A DNA stretch of 8,801 nt from Bacteroidota bacterium. Its GTDB lineage: Bacteria > Bacteroidota > Bacteroidia > Chitinophagales > Chitinophagaceae. The DNA lies in contig JAEZAM010000010.1 of the NCBI GenBank assembly GCA_023430465.1, forward strand, positions 1 to 8,801. The letters run 5' to 3'. Below the pieces are notes generated by a model. It saw nothing but the letters and a program-made list of their open reading frames with translations, was not told the DNA's origin and made no database searches. Below are positions 1 through 7,626 of this stretch, one piece after another (position 1 is the stretch's first letter; the number at the start of each line of letters is the position of its first letter). A program made the translations under genes and the position numbers.

Positions 1-2625
1 CTTCAGCTTCGCCTTTATTTCCTGCAATTTCAGCAGGGCCTCCACAGGCGTAAGGCGGTTGATGTCAATATCGGAAAGCGTTTCGCGGATGTCGGCGAAG
101 GTCTGTGAGTGTGCATCGAAGATGGACAACTGGAACTGGGGTCCGGACATTTGCTTCAGGCGCTCGCCGGGTTTGACCGGTTTATCGCGGCCGGGCTCGG
201 TGTCTACATGTTTGTTTTCCAATTGGGCCAATATCTCATTCGCCCGTTTGATCAGTGATGGCGGCATCCCCGCCATACGCGCCACATGGATACCAAAACT
301 ATGTGTACTGCCACCCGCGGCTAATTTTCGGAGAAAGATGATCTTGTTGCCGACTTCTTTATTCGTGATGTGATAATTCCTTACCCTCGGAAGCTTTTCT
401 TCCAGTTCGTTCAATTCATGATAATGCGTTGCAAAAAGCGTCTTTGGCTGGAAGGGTGAATCATGCAGATGTTCTGCAATGCTCCAGGCGATAGATATAC
501 CGTCATAAGTGGACGTCCCCCTGCCGATCTCATCCAGCAATATCAGGCTGCGGGCAGTGAGATTGTTTATGATCGAAGCCGTCTCATTCATTTCCACCAT
601 GAACGTGGATTCACCACCGCTAAGATTGTCCGATGCACCTACGCGGGTAAAGATCTTGTCCGTCAACGACAGCTTTGCATCCGTGGCAGGCACAAAAGAT
701 CCCATATGGGCCATCAGCGTTATGAGCGCCGTCTGACGCAACAATGCTGATTTACCGCTCATGTTGGGACCAGTGAGAATGATGATCTGCTGCTCTTCCT
801 TATCGAGGGTGAGATCATTGTGAATGTAGGCATCTCCTGCTGCGAGCCGTCGCTCGATCACGGGGTGGCGGCCTTCTTTTATTACCAGCTCATCACCTTC
901 ATGAATCACCGGCTTCTTATACTGAAAGCTGATGGCATTGTTGGCAAAGCAGCACATGCAATCAAGGATAGCAAGGATGTTTCCGTTGGTCTGCACCGGC
1001 TGGAGATAGTCGAACAATTCATTGATCAACATCTCATACAACCGTACTTCCAATTGTATGATCTTATCCTCCGCGCCGGTTATTTTTTCTTCATACTCCT
1101 TTAGCTCAGCCGTGATGTAGCGTTCGGCATTGGCCAGTGTTTGTTTCCGCATCCATGCGGCCGGTACTTTTGCTTTTTGTGAATTGGTCACTTCGAGGTA
1201 ATACCCAAACACATTGTTGAAACCGATCTTCAATGAGCTGATGCCGGTGACCGCCGCTTCTTTTTGCTGCAATTGTGCGAGGTATTCTTTTCCGTTGTGG
1301 GCGATGGTACGCAACTCATCCAGTTCCGCATCGATGCCCTGGCGGATGACGCCGCCTTTTACGGCGAGTACCGAGGGATTATCCATCACCTCTTTCGTGA
1401 TCTTCTCACAGATATAAGGGCAGGGATTGAGTGCATCACCCAGCCTGCGCAGGTATTCACTGTTGCTCGCCAGGCAAAGTTGCTTGATCAGCTCCACCTG
1501 TTTCAGCCCTCTTGCCAGGTGCAGCACTTCGCGGGGGTTGATCTTCTTCAGCGGTATTTTTGACACGAGCCGCTCGATGTCGCCACAGGCTTTTACTGCC
1601 TGGCTGATCTTGTTGCGGAGATCCGTGTCTTTGATCAGATATTCCACCAGGTCGAGGCGCTCGTTGATCTTGTTGATCTCTTTTAGCGGGAAAACGATCC
1701 ATCTCTTCAGCAACCGCGCACCCATTGGAGATACAGTGTTATCCAATACCCCCAGCAGGCTCTGCGTGCCATCAATGCCGGAAGGCAGCAACTCAAGATT
1801 GCGGATGGTGAAGCGATCCATCCAGAGAAAATCATCCCGGTCGATGCGTTGCAGCGAGGTAATGTGTTGCAGGTTCGGATGTTCGGTGTCCTTCAGGTAA
1901 TGCAATATGGCTCCCGCCGCTACCAGACCGGATTTCATGGCTTCTGTTCCAAAGCCTTTCATGGAGTGGGTCTGGAAATGTTTCAGTAAAATATCCTCAG
2001 CATATACCAGGTCAAACACCCACTCATCGAGGGTATAGGTGTATAATTTCTGACCAAAATATTCCCGGAATAATTTCTGCTTGTGGCGTTGGAAGACAAT
2101 CTCGGCAGGCTTGAAACTTTGGAGTAGTTTATCGGCGTACTCCCGGTCTCCCTCTGCGATGAGAAATTCTCCGGTGGAAATATCGAGGAAGGCCATACCG
2201 AAGTTACCGTTGTCCGTGTGATGCAGGCCGGCAAGGAAATTATTGCTGTGATGTTCGAGCAGTTTATCATTGACAGCAGTGCCGGGGGTGATCATTTCAG
2301 TAACACCTCTTTTCACAATACCCTTGGCTTGTTTTGGATCTTCCAGTTGATCGCATATAGCTACGCGGTGACCTGCCTTTACCAGCTTGTGCAGATAGGT
2401 GTCTAGTGCGTGATAGGGAAAACCGGCCAGGTCGAGCGAGGCGGCAGCGCCATTGTTTCGTTTGGTGAGGGTGATCCCGAGGACCTGTGAAGCAACCACG
2501 GCATCCTGGCCAAATGTCTCGTAAAAATCCCCGACACGGAACAGTAATACGGCATCCGGGTACTTCTGCTTGATCGCCTTGTGCTGCTGCATCATGGGCG
2601 TCTCTTCTGTTTTGCTCTTAGCCAT
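1..2625 (-). CDS. mutS: DNA mismatch repair protein MutS (3' end cut by window edge)
   Basis: MutS recognises mismatched or looped bases and uses ATP to recruit MutL in the cytoplasm. The reading frame is open without a stop for 875 codons, from the ATG at 2625 to base 1. Seen directly: the mismatch-reading motif DFYETFG (F34 and E36, matching the Phe-x-Glu that stacks on the mismatch); Walker A GPNMSGKS at residues 619-626; Walker B LLDEIGRGTST with D698/E699; and the ATH-YHEL signature just after it. The protein reaches the usual C-terminal region (LTPVEALLKLQEIK), so at the family's normal length of about 870-880 residues only a few codons and the stop are missing. The start follows from the normal spacing to FYE. 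The gene is divergent from the DUF4139 gene, with an 89-bp gap. No frameshift or missing key residue was seen. Identification is essentially certain. Confidence 0.98.
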   Translation of the reverse strand, partial: MAKSKTEETPMMQQHKAIKQKYPDAVLLFRVGDFYETFGQDAVVASQVLGITLTKRNNGAAASLDLAGFPYHALDTYLHKLVKAGHRVAICDQLEDPKQAKGIVKRGVTEMITPGTAVNDKLLEHHSNNFLAGLHHTDNGNFGMAFLDISTGEFLIAEGDREYADKLLQSFKPAEIVFQRHKQKLFREYFGQKLYTYTLDEWVFDLVYAEDILLKHFQTHSMKGFGTEAMKSGLVAAGAILHYLKDTEHPNLQHITSLQRIDRDDFLWMDRFTIRNLELLPSGIDGTQSLLGVLDNTVSPMGARLLKRWIVFPLKEINKINERLDLVEYLIKDTDLRNKISQAVKACGDIERLVSKIPLKKINPREVLHLARGLKQVELIKQLCLASNSEYLRRLGDALNPCPYICEKITKEVMDNPSVLAVKGGVIRQGIDAELDELRTIAHNGKEYLAQLQQKEAAVTGISSLKIGFNNVFGYYLEVTNSQKAKVPAAWMRKQTLANAERYITAELKEYEEKITGAEDKIIQLEVRLYEMLINELFDYLQPVQTNGNILAILDCMCCFANNAISFQYKKPVIHEGDELVIKEGRHPVIERRLAAGDAYIHNDLTLDKEEQQIIILTGPNMSGKSALLRQTALITLMAHMGSFVPATDAKLSLTDKIFTRVGASDNLSGGESTFMVEMNETASIINNLTARSLILLDEIGRGTSTYDGISIAWSIAEHLHDSPFQPKTLFATHYHELNELEEKLPRVRNYHITNKEVGNKIIFLRKLAAGGSTHSFGIHVARMAGMPPSLIKRANEILAQLENKHVDTEPGRDKPVKPGERLKQMSGPQFQLSIFDAHSQTFADIRETLSDIDINRLTPVEALLKLQEIKAKLK

Positions 2626-2651
2626 TTATTGCCTCGCTCTTGTGATAGCGA

Positions 2652-2659
2652 CAAAAATA
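2652..2659 (-). promoter_or_regulatory. Candidate Bacteroidota -7 promoter box for mutS
   Basis: On the minus strand this reads TATTTTTG, which fits the Bacteroidota -7 consensus TAnnTTTG. It lies 26 nt upstream of the mutS ATG, giving a leader of roughly 20 nt. No good TTG -33 element is visible about 20 nt further up, so the call rests on one short box in an AT-rich gap and is tentative. Confidence 0.4.
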
Positions 2660-2714
2660 AGGAAGTGTTTATGTAAGTCAGGCTTTTCCTGCATCATGAG
2701 GGAAAATAAACCAA

Positions 2715-4406
2715 ATGGTAAAACTTTGTCTGTCCCTTTGCCTGTTTTTTTCCCTGTCCCTTTCCGCCCAGGACACAGTGAAGATCAGCTCGAAAATGAG
2801 TAATGCGACCGTCTATTTCGGGTATGGAGCCGAACTGACACATCATGCGCGCGCCCGCGTCACCTCCGCCACCCGGACGATTGTTATCAGTAATCTGAGT
2901 ACCACCGTCGATATCAACAGCCTGCAGATCAGTTGCCCGGAAGATGTGGCCCTGCTCTCGCATAAATTCTCCGTGTATTATCCACCCGCGGCAGAGGGCG
3001 TTGGTTCCACTGCTGCTGATGCCCTGCGTGATTCGATGGCCATCCTGAACCGTGAATACGCAAGGCTGGAAAACCAGATAGGTATTGAACAGGAAAAATT
3101 GACCAAGACGGGCAATCTTATCGAAACAACTATCAGTACAAGTGGTAATAAAACGATTACCAGTGCAGAGGTGTTGCGCCTGGTGGAGCACTACAACCAA
3201 CGCATACAGGAATCGAAGACAAATATCTTCAATCACAAGCAGGCACTTGCAAAGCTTACGCATACCATCAACAGCCTCCAGGAACGAATCATCAAACTCA
3301 ATCCCCCAAGGCCAGTTGCCCCAAAGCCATACGGGCAACTGGTACTGCAAGTGATCTGCCGGAATGCAGGTGAGATACCGCTCGCCCTGTCTTACTATAC
3401 CAGCAATGCCGGCTGGACACCTGTGTATGATATCCGGGTCAATTCAAAAACCAACATTGTGAAACTGGTCTATAAAGCTTCATTGACACAAACCACCGGC
3501 ATAGACTGGCAACAGGCAAAACTGACGCTAAGCACAGGCACACCAAATTTTGGCGTGTCGGCTCCCGTGCTCACTCCCTGGTCGCTGCAATTGTATGTGC
3601 CGGGTATCTATACCGACATGCAGCGCCGGGCTGAGATCGGTAACCGCAGCCGAAATGCCATACAATCAATGAATGATGACAAGGCACTGAGCGAGGTAGT
3701 GGTGACCGGCTACACAAATGGTTTGGAGGTGAAACGCGTGCAAAATGAAATTGATCCCAGTACGCTGCAGCAGTTCACGACACTCACAGAAGGGCAGTTG
3801 AATACAAATTTTGAAATTGATCTTCCCTATGACATTGAATCCGATGGGCAGTTGCACAGCGTGACGATACGCAATGAAGAGATCAAATGTTTCCTGAAAA
3901 ATTATGCAGTGCCGCGGATCGACCGGGATGCTTACCTGCTCGCAGAAGTCGGAGACTGGCAAAACCTCGATCTGTTGCCGGGTGATGCAAACATCATTAT
4001 GGATGACACCTATATCGGCAAATCGGTTATCGATCCGAATACGACAGCCGATACGCTCAATCTTTCGCTAGGCAGGGACAAACGCGTTGCCGTAAAACGC
4101 TCCCTCGTGAAAGAAGCTACCAGCCTCAAGACATCGGGTTCTACCTCACGCAATGTGTTTACCTACGAGATCATCGTAAAAAACAACAAGCTCACAGATG
4201 TAAGCCTGTTGCTTAAAGATCAGTTTCCGCTTAGCACAATCAAAGAAGTGGAGGTAAAACTTGAGGAAGATGGCGGGGCCAGTGTAAATGTTGAGACGGG
4301 TGTGCTGACCTGGAAGGTTGACCTGAAACCCGGAGAGAGTAAGAAATATCGCTTTAGTTATAGCGTAAAATACCCCAAGGATAAAAAAATAATCAACCTG
4401 AAATAA
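2715..4406 (+). CDS. Exported DUF4139 (mucoidy inhibitor MuiA-family) protein
   Basis: A 563-residue protein of the MuiA/DUF4139 family, whose biochemical role is not established; the name comes from a mucoidy phenotype and implies no known reaction here. Residues 1-18 form a signal peptide (MVKLCLSLCLFFSLSLSA, then QD), so it is exported. Residues about 25-95 look like the N-terminal DUF4140 beta domain. Residues about 99-195 are charged and helical, likely coiled coil. Residues about 205-563 are DUF4139, with the hallmark YYTSNAGWTPVYDIRV (about 228-243) and the C-terminal LKPGESKKYRFSYSVKYP. A loop at about 300-360 contains EVVVTGY (327-333), which resembles the segment before the plug domain of SusC-type transporters. 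The ATG at 2715 is chosen because the signal peptide starts there; the upstream ATG at 2696 is out of frame. No -7 box is obvious. The next gene, 61 nt downstream, is also exported. Family sure, function unknown. Confidence 0.9.
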   Translation: MVKLCLSLCLFFSLSLSAQDTVKISSKMSNATVYFGYGAELTHHARARVTSATRTIVISNLSTTVDINSLQISCPEDVALLSHKFSVYYPPAAEGVGSTAADALRDSMAILNREYARLENQIGIEQEKLTKTGNLIETTISTSGNKTITSAEVLRLVEHYNQRIQESKTNIFNHKQALAKLTHTINSLQERIIKLNPPRPVAPKPYGQLVLQVICRNAGEIPLALSYYTSNAGWTPVYDIRVNSKTNIVKLVYKASLTQTTGIDWQQAKLTLSTGTPNFGVSAPVLTPWSLQLYVPGIYTDMQRRAEIGNRSRNAIQSMNDDKALSEVVVTGYTNGLEVKRVQNEIDPSTLQQFTTLTEGQLNTNFEIDLPYDIESDGQLHSVTIRNEEIKCFLKNYAVPRIDRDAYLLAEVGDWQNLDLLPGDANIIMDDTYIGKSVIDPNTTADTLNLSLGRDKRVAVKRSLVKEATSLKTSGSTSRNVFTYEIIVKNNKLTDVSLLLKDQFPLSTIKEVEVKLEEDGGASVNVETGVLTWKVDLKPGESKKYRFSYSVKYPKDKKIINLK

Positions 4407-4450
4407 AGGAATGGCGGCGGAATCAGCGGGAATGCGATGGTAATTTTTTA

Positions 4451-4459
4451 TATTGTTTG
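4451..4459 (+). promoter_or_regulatory. Weak promoter-like -7 box before the CotH gene
   Basis: TATTGTTTG resembles TAnnTTTG with one extra base, and follows a T-rich stretch. It ends 8 nt before the ATG at 4468, a layout like that of three other genes in this window. No TTG -33 element is evident. This is tentative. Confidence 0.28.
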
Positions 4460-4467
4460 ACCTTACT

Positions 4468-6087
4468 ATGAGACAGTTCCTGCTATCCGCCGCTTTTATG
4501 CTGGCTTTCGCTGCTGCCTGGTGCCAGCCGCTGACATCTTCCAACCTCCCGATCATTGTGATCAACACCGGCGGTCAGCCGATACCGGATGATCCGAAGA
4601 TAATGGCCGACATGGGGATCATTTTCAATGGAGATGGTGTGCGCAATAATGCGACTGACCCTTTCAACCACTATAATGGGAAAATAGGTATCGAAGTTCG
4701 GGGGCAATCGTCTCAGATGTTCCCCATGAAATCATACGGGGTTGAGTTATGGGACAACGATGGTGAATCTACCGACCAGTCACTGTTTGGGATGCCGGCT
4801 GAAAGCGACTGGGTGCTGTACGCACCTTACAATGAAAAAACGCTGCAGCATAATTTCCTGGCCTATACACTCAGCAGGTCAATGGGGCATTGGGCGGCCA
4901 ACTGCCGCTACGTGGAGCTGGTGCTGAATGGGGAGTACCGGGGCATTTATGTATTTATGGAAAAAATCAAAAGAAATGCCGGTCGCGTGAATGTTCCCAA
5001 GATAAGTTCATCAGCTATCTCAGGTGATGAATTGACAGGCGGCTACATATTCAGCATCGATAAAGATGCAGATGGCTGGTATTCTTCTTATCCACCAAAT
5101 CCCGGTAGTGGCGCGACCATCCGCTTTGGGCATGTTTATCCGAAATTGTCCGCGCTGGTGCCTGAGCAAAAAGCTTATCTGAAGGCCTACGTGGATAGTT
5201 TCGAAAACGCACTCAGTGGCACCGCATTCCAGGATCCGGTCAATGGCTGGCGGCGATACGCTGACGAGGCCTCGTTCCAGGATTATTTCCTGCTGAATGA
5301 ATTGAGCCGGAATGTAGATGGTCTTCGTATCAGTACATATTTCCATAAAAATAAACGGAGCAAAGGCGGAAAGATCCTAGCGGGGCCGGCATGGGATTAT
5401 GACCTTGCTTTCAGGAATGCAGATTATTGTGACGGCAGTAAGGTGACAGGCTGGGCCTGGCAGTTCAATGATGTTTGCGGGAATGATTTCTGGCAGGTCC
5501 CGTTCTGGTGGGGGAGACTGATGAGTGACACAGCCTTTCGGTCAGGACTCCGCTGCCGGTGGGAAGGCTTGCGAAAAGGATTGCTTGATCTTCCATCGCT
5601 TTACCGCACAATCGACTCCGTGTCCAACCTCACATCGGAAGCGAGGTCAAGACATTTTGCCAAATGGCCCGTGCTGGGTCAGTACATCTGGCCCAACCCA
5701 CAGCCCATCGCCACTACCTATGCGGGCGAGATTGCTACCCTGAAAAACTGGCTGGAGCAGCGGATCAACTGGCTTGATGCAAACCTTCCTGCAGAAGGAG
5801 CGTGTGCCGGACCTGTACCTCCTGGTGAATCGTTGGTGGTGACGCTGCTGAAAAATCCATCTGAAGCTGATGCCATTATCAGGTTGCAGACATCTGCAGC
5901 GGCGATAGTGCGTTTGCATGTATTTGACAATACCGGCAAACTGCTATATGCCAGCAGGCTCTCGCTCACTGCAGGAGCGAATAACGCTACGATCCCCTCT
6001 GCGAATTGGAGCAGCGGTGTGTACATCGTTAAGGTGATCACGGGCAGAGGGAAGGTGATCGCTACCAAACTCGTCCGGCAATTCTGA
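4468..6087 (+). CDS. Exported CotH-kinase-domain protein with T9SS type A sorting domain
   Basis: A 539-residue protein related to CotH, the spore-coat protein kinase of Bacillus; substrates of Bacteroidota members are generally unknown. Residues 1 to about 19 are a signal peptide. A W before the Cys argues against a lipobox. Residues about 70-440 carry the CotH fold: GKIGIEVRGQSSQMFPMKSY (71-90), WVLYAPYNEK (115-124), LVLNGEYRGIYVFMEKIKR (151-169), GGYIFSIDKDADG (191-203), FQDYFLLNELSRNVDG (270-285) and GPAWDYDLAF (306-315), whose D310/D312 fit the conserved metal-binding acidic pair. After a short Pro/Gly linker (445-455), residues about 460-539 form a T9SS type A tail: NPSE near its start, VFDNTGKLLY, SGVYIVKV, and a final K-x-V-R-x-F. 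The protein is therefore probably released or surface-anchored through the type IX system. Several cysteines could form disulfides. A TTG five codons upstream is in frame, but the ATG begins the signal peptide properly. Confidence 0.93.
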   Translation: MRQFLLSAAFMLAFAAAWCQPLTSSNLPIIVINTGGQPIPDDPKIMADMGIIFNGDGVRNNATDPFNHYNGKIGIEVRGQSSQMFPMKSYGVELWDNDGESTDQSLFGMPAESDWVLYAPYNEKTLQHNFLAYTLSRSMGHWAANCRYVELVLNGEYRGIYVFMEKIKRNAGRVNVPKISSSAISGDELTGGYIFSIDKDADGWYSSYPPNPGSGATIRFGHVYPKLSALVPEQKAYLKAYVDSFENALSGTAFQDPVNGWRRYADEASFQDYFLLNELSRNVDGLRISTYFHKNKRSKGGKILAGPAWDYDLAFRNADYCDGSKVTGWAWQFNDVCGNDFWQVPFWWGRLMSDTAFRSGLRCRWEGLRKGLLDLPSLYRTIDSVSNLTSEARSRHFAKWPVLGQYIWPNPQPIATTYAGEIATLKNWLEQRINWLDANLPAEGACAGPVPPGESLVVTLLKNPSEADAIIRLQTSAAAIVRLHVFDNTGKLLYASRLSLTAGANNATIPSANWSSGVYIVKVITGRGKVIATKLVRQF

Positions 6088-6089
6088 TC

Positions 6090-6097
6090 TATCTTCG
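6090..6097 (+). promoter_or_regulatory. Candidate -7 box just before the methyltransferase gene
   Basis: TATCTTCG matches the Bacteroidota TAnnTTTG box at all but one position. It starts 3 nt after the CotH stop codon and ends 4 nt before the ATG at 6102. Transcription from it would start at or almost at the start codon. No -33 TTG was found upstream, where the CotH coding end lies. Confidence 0.42.
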
Positions 6098-6101
6098 CGC
6101 G

Positions 6102-6659
6102 ATGCGCAAATTAAGTATGGCAGAGCTGGGCCGGAAGACGGTAGAGGAGTTCCGCCAGTCACCTAAAGTACCGGTGATCGTTGTGCTGGAAAATATTCGC
6201 AGCGCCTATAATGTAGGGAGCGTTTTCCGGACAGCCGATGCATTTCTCATCGAAGCAATTTATATCATTGGCTATTCAGCCCGGCCACCGCACAAAGAAA
6301 TTAAGAAGACAGCACTGGGTGCAGAAGACACAGTAGCCTGGAAACATTTTTCCACCACAGCGGAAGCCATTGATTCTCTCCGGCGGGAGGGCTATGAAGT
6401 TTTTGCAGTGGAGCAGACGCAGGACAGCCTGCAACTTCAACAACTCGATCCCGCACCGGGTACGCGACTGGCATTGATCTTTGGTAATGAGGTAAATGGC
6501 GTGGAGCAATCAACCATTGGCCTCTGTGATGGAGCCATCGAGATACCACAGATGGGGATGAAACATTCGCTCAACATTGCCACCGCCGCAGGTGTTGTAC
6601 TCTGGGAAGTTGTGCGAAAGCAACTGGATCGATTCCGCATCCCTTCACAACCATCATGA
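6102..6659 (+). CDS. SpoU/TrmH-family RNA 2'-O-methyltransferase
   Basis: A 185-residue single-domain SPOUT methyltransferase that would use S-adenosylmethionine to methylate a ribose 2'-OH in tRNA or rRNA; the exact target cannot be read from the sequence. All three family motifs are present: motif 1 NIRSAYNVGSVFRTADA (31-47, with N31, R33 and N37), motif 2 LIFGNEVNGVE (125-135) and motif 3 EIPQMGMKHSLNIATAAGVV (147-166, with S156 and N158), which form the knotted cofactor site. It lacks the N-terminal RNA-binding extension of RlmB-type enzymes, so it is a short form close to the minimal fold. I chose the ATG at 6102 because the MRKLSMAELGRKTVEEF opening is, from memory, usual for the Bacteroidota subfamily; an in-frame ATG at 6117 is less likely. 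It starts 14 nt after the CotH stop and ends 30 nt before the prenyltransferase start. It could be annotated as TrmH- or RlmB-like; the family call is firm. Confidence 0.93.
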   Translation: MRKLSMAELGRKTVEEFRQSPKVPVIVVLENIRSAYNVGSVFRTADAFLIEAIYIIGYSARPPHKEIKKTALGAEDTVAWKHFSTTAEAIDSLRREGYEVFAVEQTQDSLQLQQLDPAPGTRLALIFGNEVNGVEQSTIGLCDGAIEIPQMGMKHSLNIATAAGVVLWEVVRKQLDRFRIPSQPS

Positions 6660-6677
6660 ACCGAACCCGGAAAGGGT

Positions 6678-6685
6678 TAATTTTG
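6678..6685 (+). promoter_or_regulatory. Candidate -7 box just before the prenyltransferase gene
   Basis: TAATTTTG is a full match to TAnnTTTG. It ends 4 nt before the ATG at 6690 and lies inside the 30-nt gap after the methyltransferase. Position and spacing repeat those of the box at 6090-6097, again implying a leaderless or nearly leaderless message. No clear -33 TTG is seen. Confidence 0.45.
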
Positions 6686-6689
6686 CGCC

Positions 6690-7619
6690 ATGCCAACTGT
6701 TCGGAACTACCTGAGCCTCATCAAATTTTCCCATACCATTTTTGCCATGCCGTTTGCGTTGATCGGCTTTTGTCTTGCGGCTTATCCACAGATCGCGGGC
6801 TGGTTTGGCAGACCAGAAGAAGCTGCCGCTCGCGTCGATGACAAACCACTCTGGTTATTATTTCTTTTGGTTGTGGGCTGTATGATATTTGCCCGCAGTG
6901 CCGCAATGGCTTTCAACCGATACCTGGACCGGAGTTTTGATCAGCAGAATCCGCGGACCGCTATACGCGAGATACCCGCTGGGATACTGAAAGCAAACAG
7001 TGTGTTGCTCTTTACCATCGTCAACTGTATTCTTTTCGTTACCTGTACTTTTTTTATAAACTCCTTATGCTTCTACCTTTCACCGGTAGCACTGGCTGTT
7101 GTACTTGGTTATAGTTATACAAAGCGATTTACACCTTTGTGCCATCTCGTTCTCGGCCTCGGTTTGTCACTGGCACCTATCGGGGCTTACCTCGCCGTTA
7201 CCGGCGCCTTTCATTGGTTGCCTATCCTGTTTTCACTGGCTGTCATTTTTTGGGTAAGTGGTTTTGATATCATCTATGCGCTGCAGGATGAAGAGTTTGA
7301 TCGCAGCCAGCAATTATATTCAATACCGGCAGCGCTTGGAAAAGTCCGGGCTTTGCGCGTGTCTGAGCTGCTGCATCTCCTGAGTGCAGCGAGTGTAGTG
7401 ATTGCAGGAGTGTATGGTGAGTTTGGCTGGTTATACTGGCTCGGCGTGCTGGTGTTTGGTGGCATGCTGATCTATCAGCACTCGATTGTAAAGCCAACAG
7501 ACCTGCGGCGGGTAAACCTGGCCTTTATGACCGCAAATGGAATTGCTTCCGTTGTGTTTGCGGTGTTCGTGATCGGTGACCTGTTTTTCTTTCATCACCA
7601 GCAATTGCTGGCAGCATAA
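6690..7619 (+). CDS. UbiA-family polyprenyltransferase (MqnP-like, menaquinone synthesis)
   Basis: A 309-residue integral membrane prenyltransferase that would attach a polyprenyl chain to an aromatic acid at the inner membrane. The first Asp-rich motif is NRYLDRSFD (N76, D80, D84) within ARSAAMAFNRYLDRSFDQQ (68-86), followed by NPRTAIREIPAG. The second is DEEFD (D200, D204) after GFDIIYALQ. These bind the Mg-diphosphate of the prenyl donor. Many hydrophobic segments alternate with short loops, about eight or nine as expected. The ARSAAMAFNR and NPRTA-REIPAG wording is that of the UbiA-like group often found with the futalosine pathway (MqnP) rather than E. coli UbiA; Bacteroidota make menaquinone, not ubiquinone, so a role in menaquinone synthesis is inferred. 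An annotation as 4-hydroxybenzoate octaprenyltransferase would be by homology only. The ruvX start follows 7 nt after the stop, suggesting co-transcription. Family sure, substrate inferred. Confidence 0.92.
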   Translation: MPTVRNYLSLIKFSHTIFAMPFALIGFCLAAYPQIAGWFGRPEEAAARVDDKPLWLLFLLVVGCMIFARSAAMAFNRYLDRSFDQQNPRTAIREIPAGILKANSVLLFTIVNCILFVTCTFFINSLCFYLSPVALAVVLGYSYTKRFTPLCHLVLGLGLSLAPIGAYLAVTGAFHWLPILFSLAVIFWVSGFDIIYALQDEEFDRSQQLYSIPAALGKVRALRVSELLHLLSAASVVIAGVYGEFGWLYWLGVLVFGGMLIYQHSIVKPTDLRRVNLAFMTANGIASVVFAVFVIGDLFFFHHQQLLAA

Positions 7620-7626
7620 ACCCACT

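Noticed and set aside
463..750. Plus-strand open frames lying across mutS
   Set aside because: They are antisense to the conserved MutS ATPase domain, and none has a recognisable family signature or start context.
2694..3350. A 218-residue open frame on the minus strand, antisense to the first part of the DUF4139 gene
   Set aside because: It covers the signal peptide and N-terminal domain of a clearly real gene, shows no recognisable domain, is rich in Cys, His and Trp in an unprotein-like way, and would intrude into the divergent mutS gap. It is a shadow frame.
4407..4467. Possible terminator between the DUF4139 and CotH genes because of the T run at 4444-4449
   Set aside because: No stable inverted repeat precedes the T run; it is more simply part of an AT-rich promoter-like stretch.
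4453..6087. CotH protein starting at a TTG at 4453
   Set aside because: The ATG at 4468 gives a clean signal peptide (Met-Arg then a hydrophobic core), whereas the TTG start adds an Asp ahead of it and overlaps the promoter-like box.
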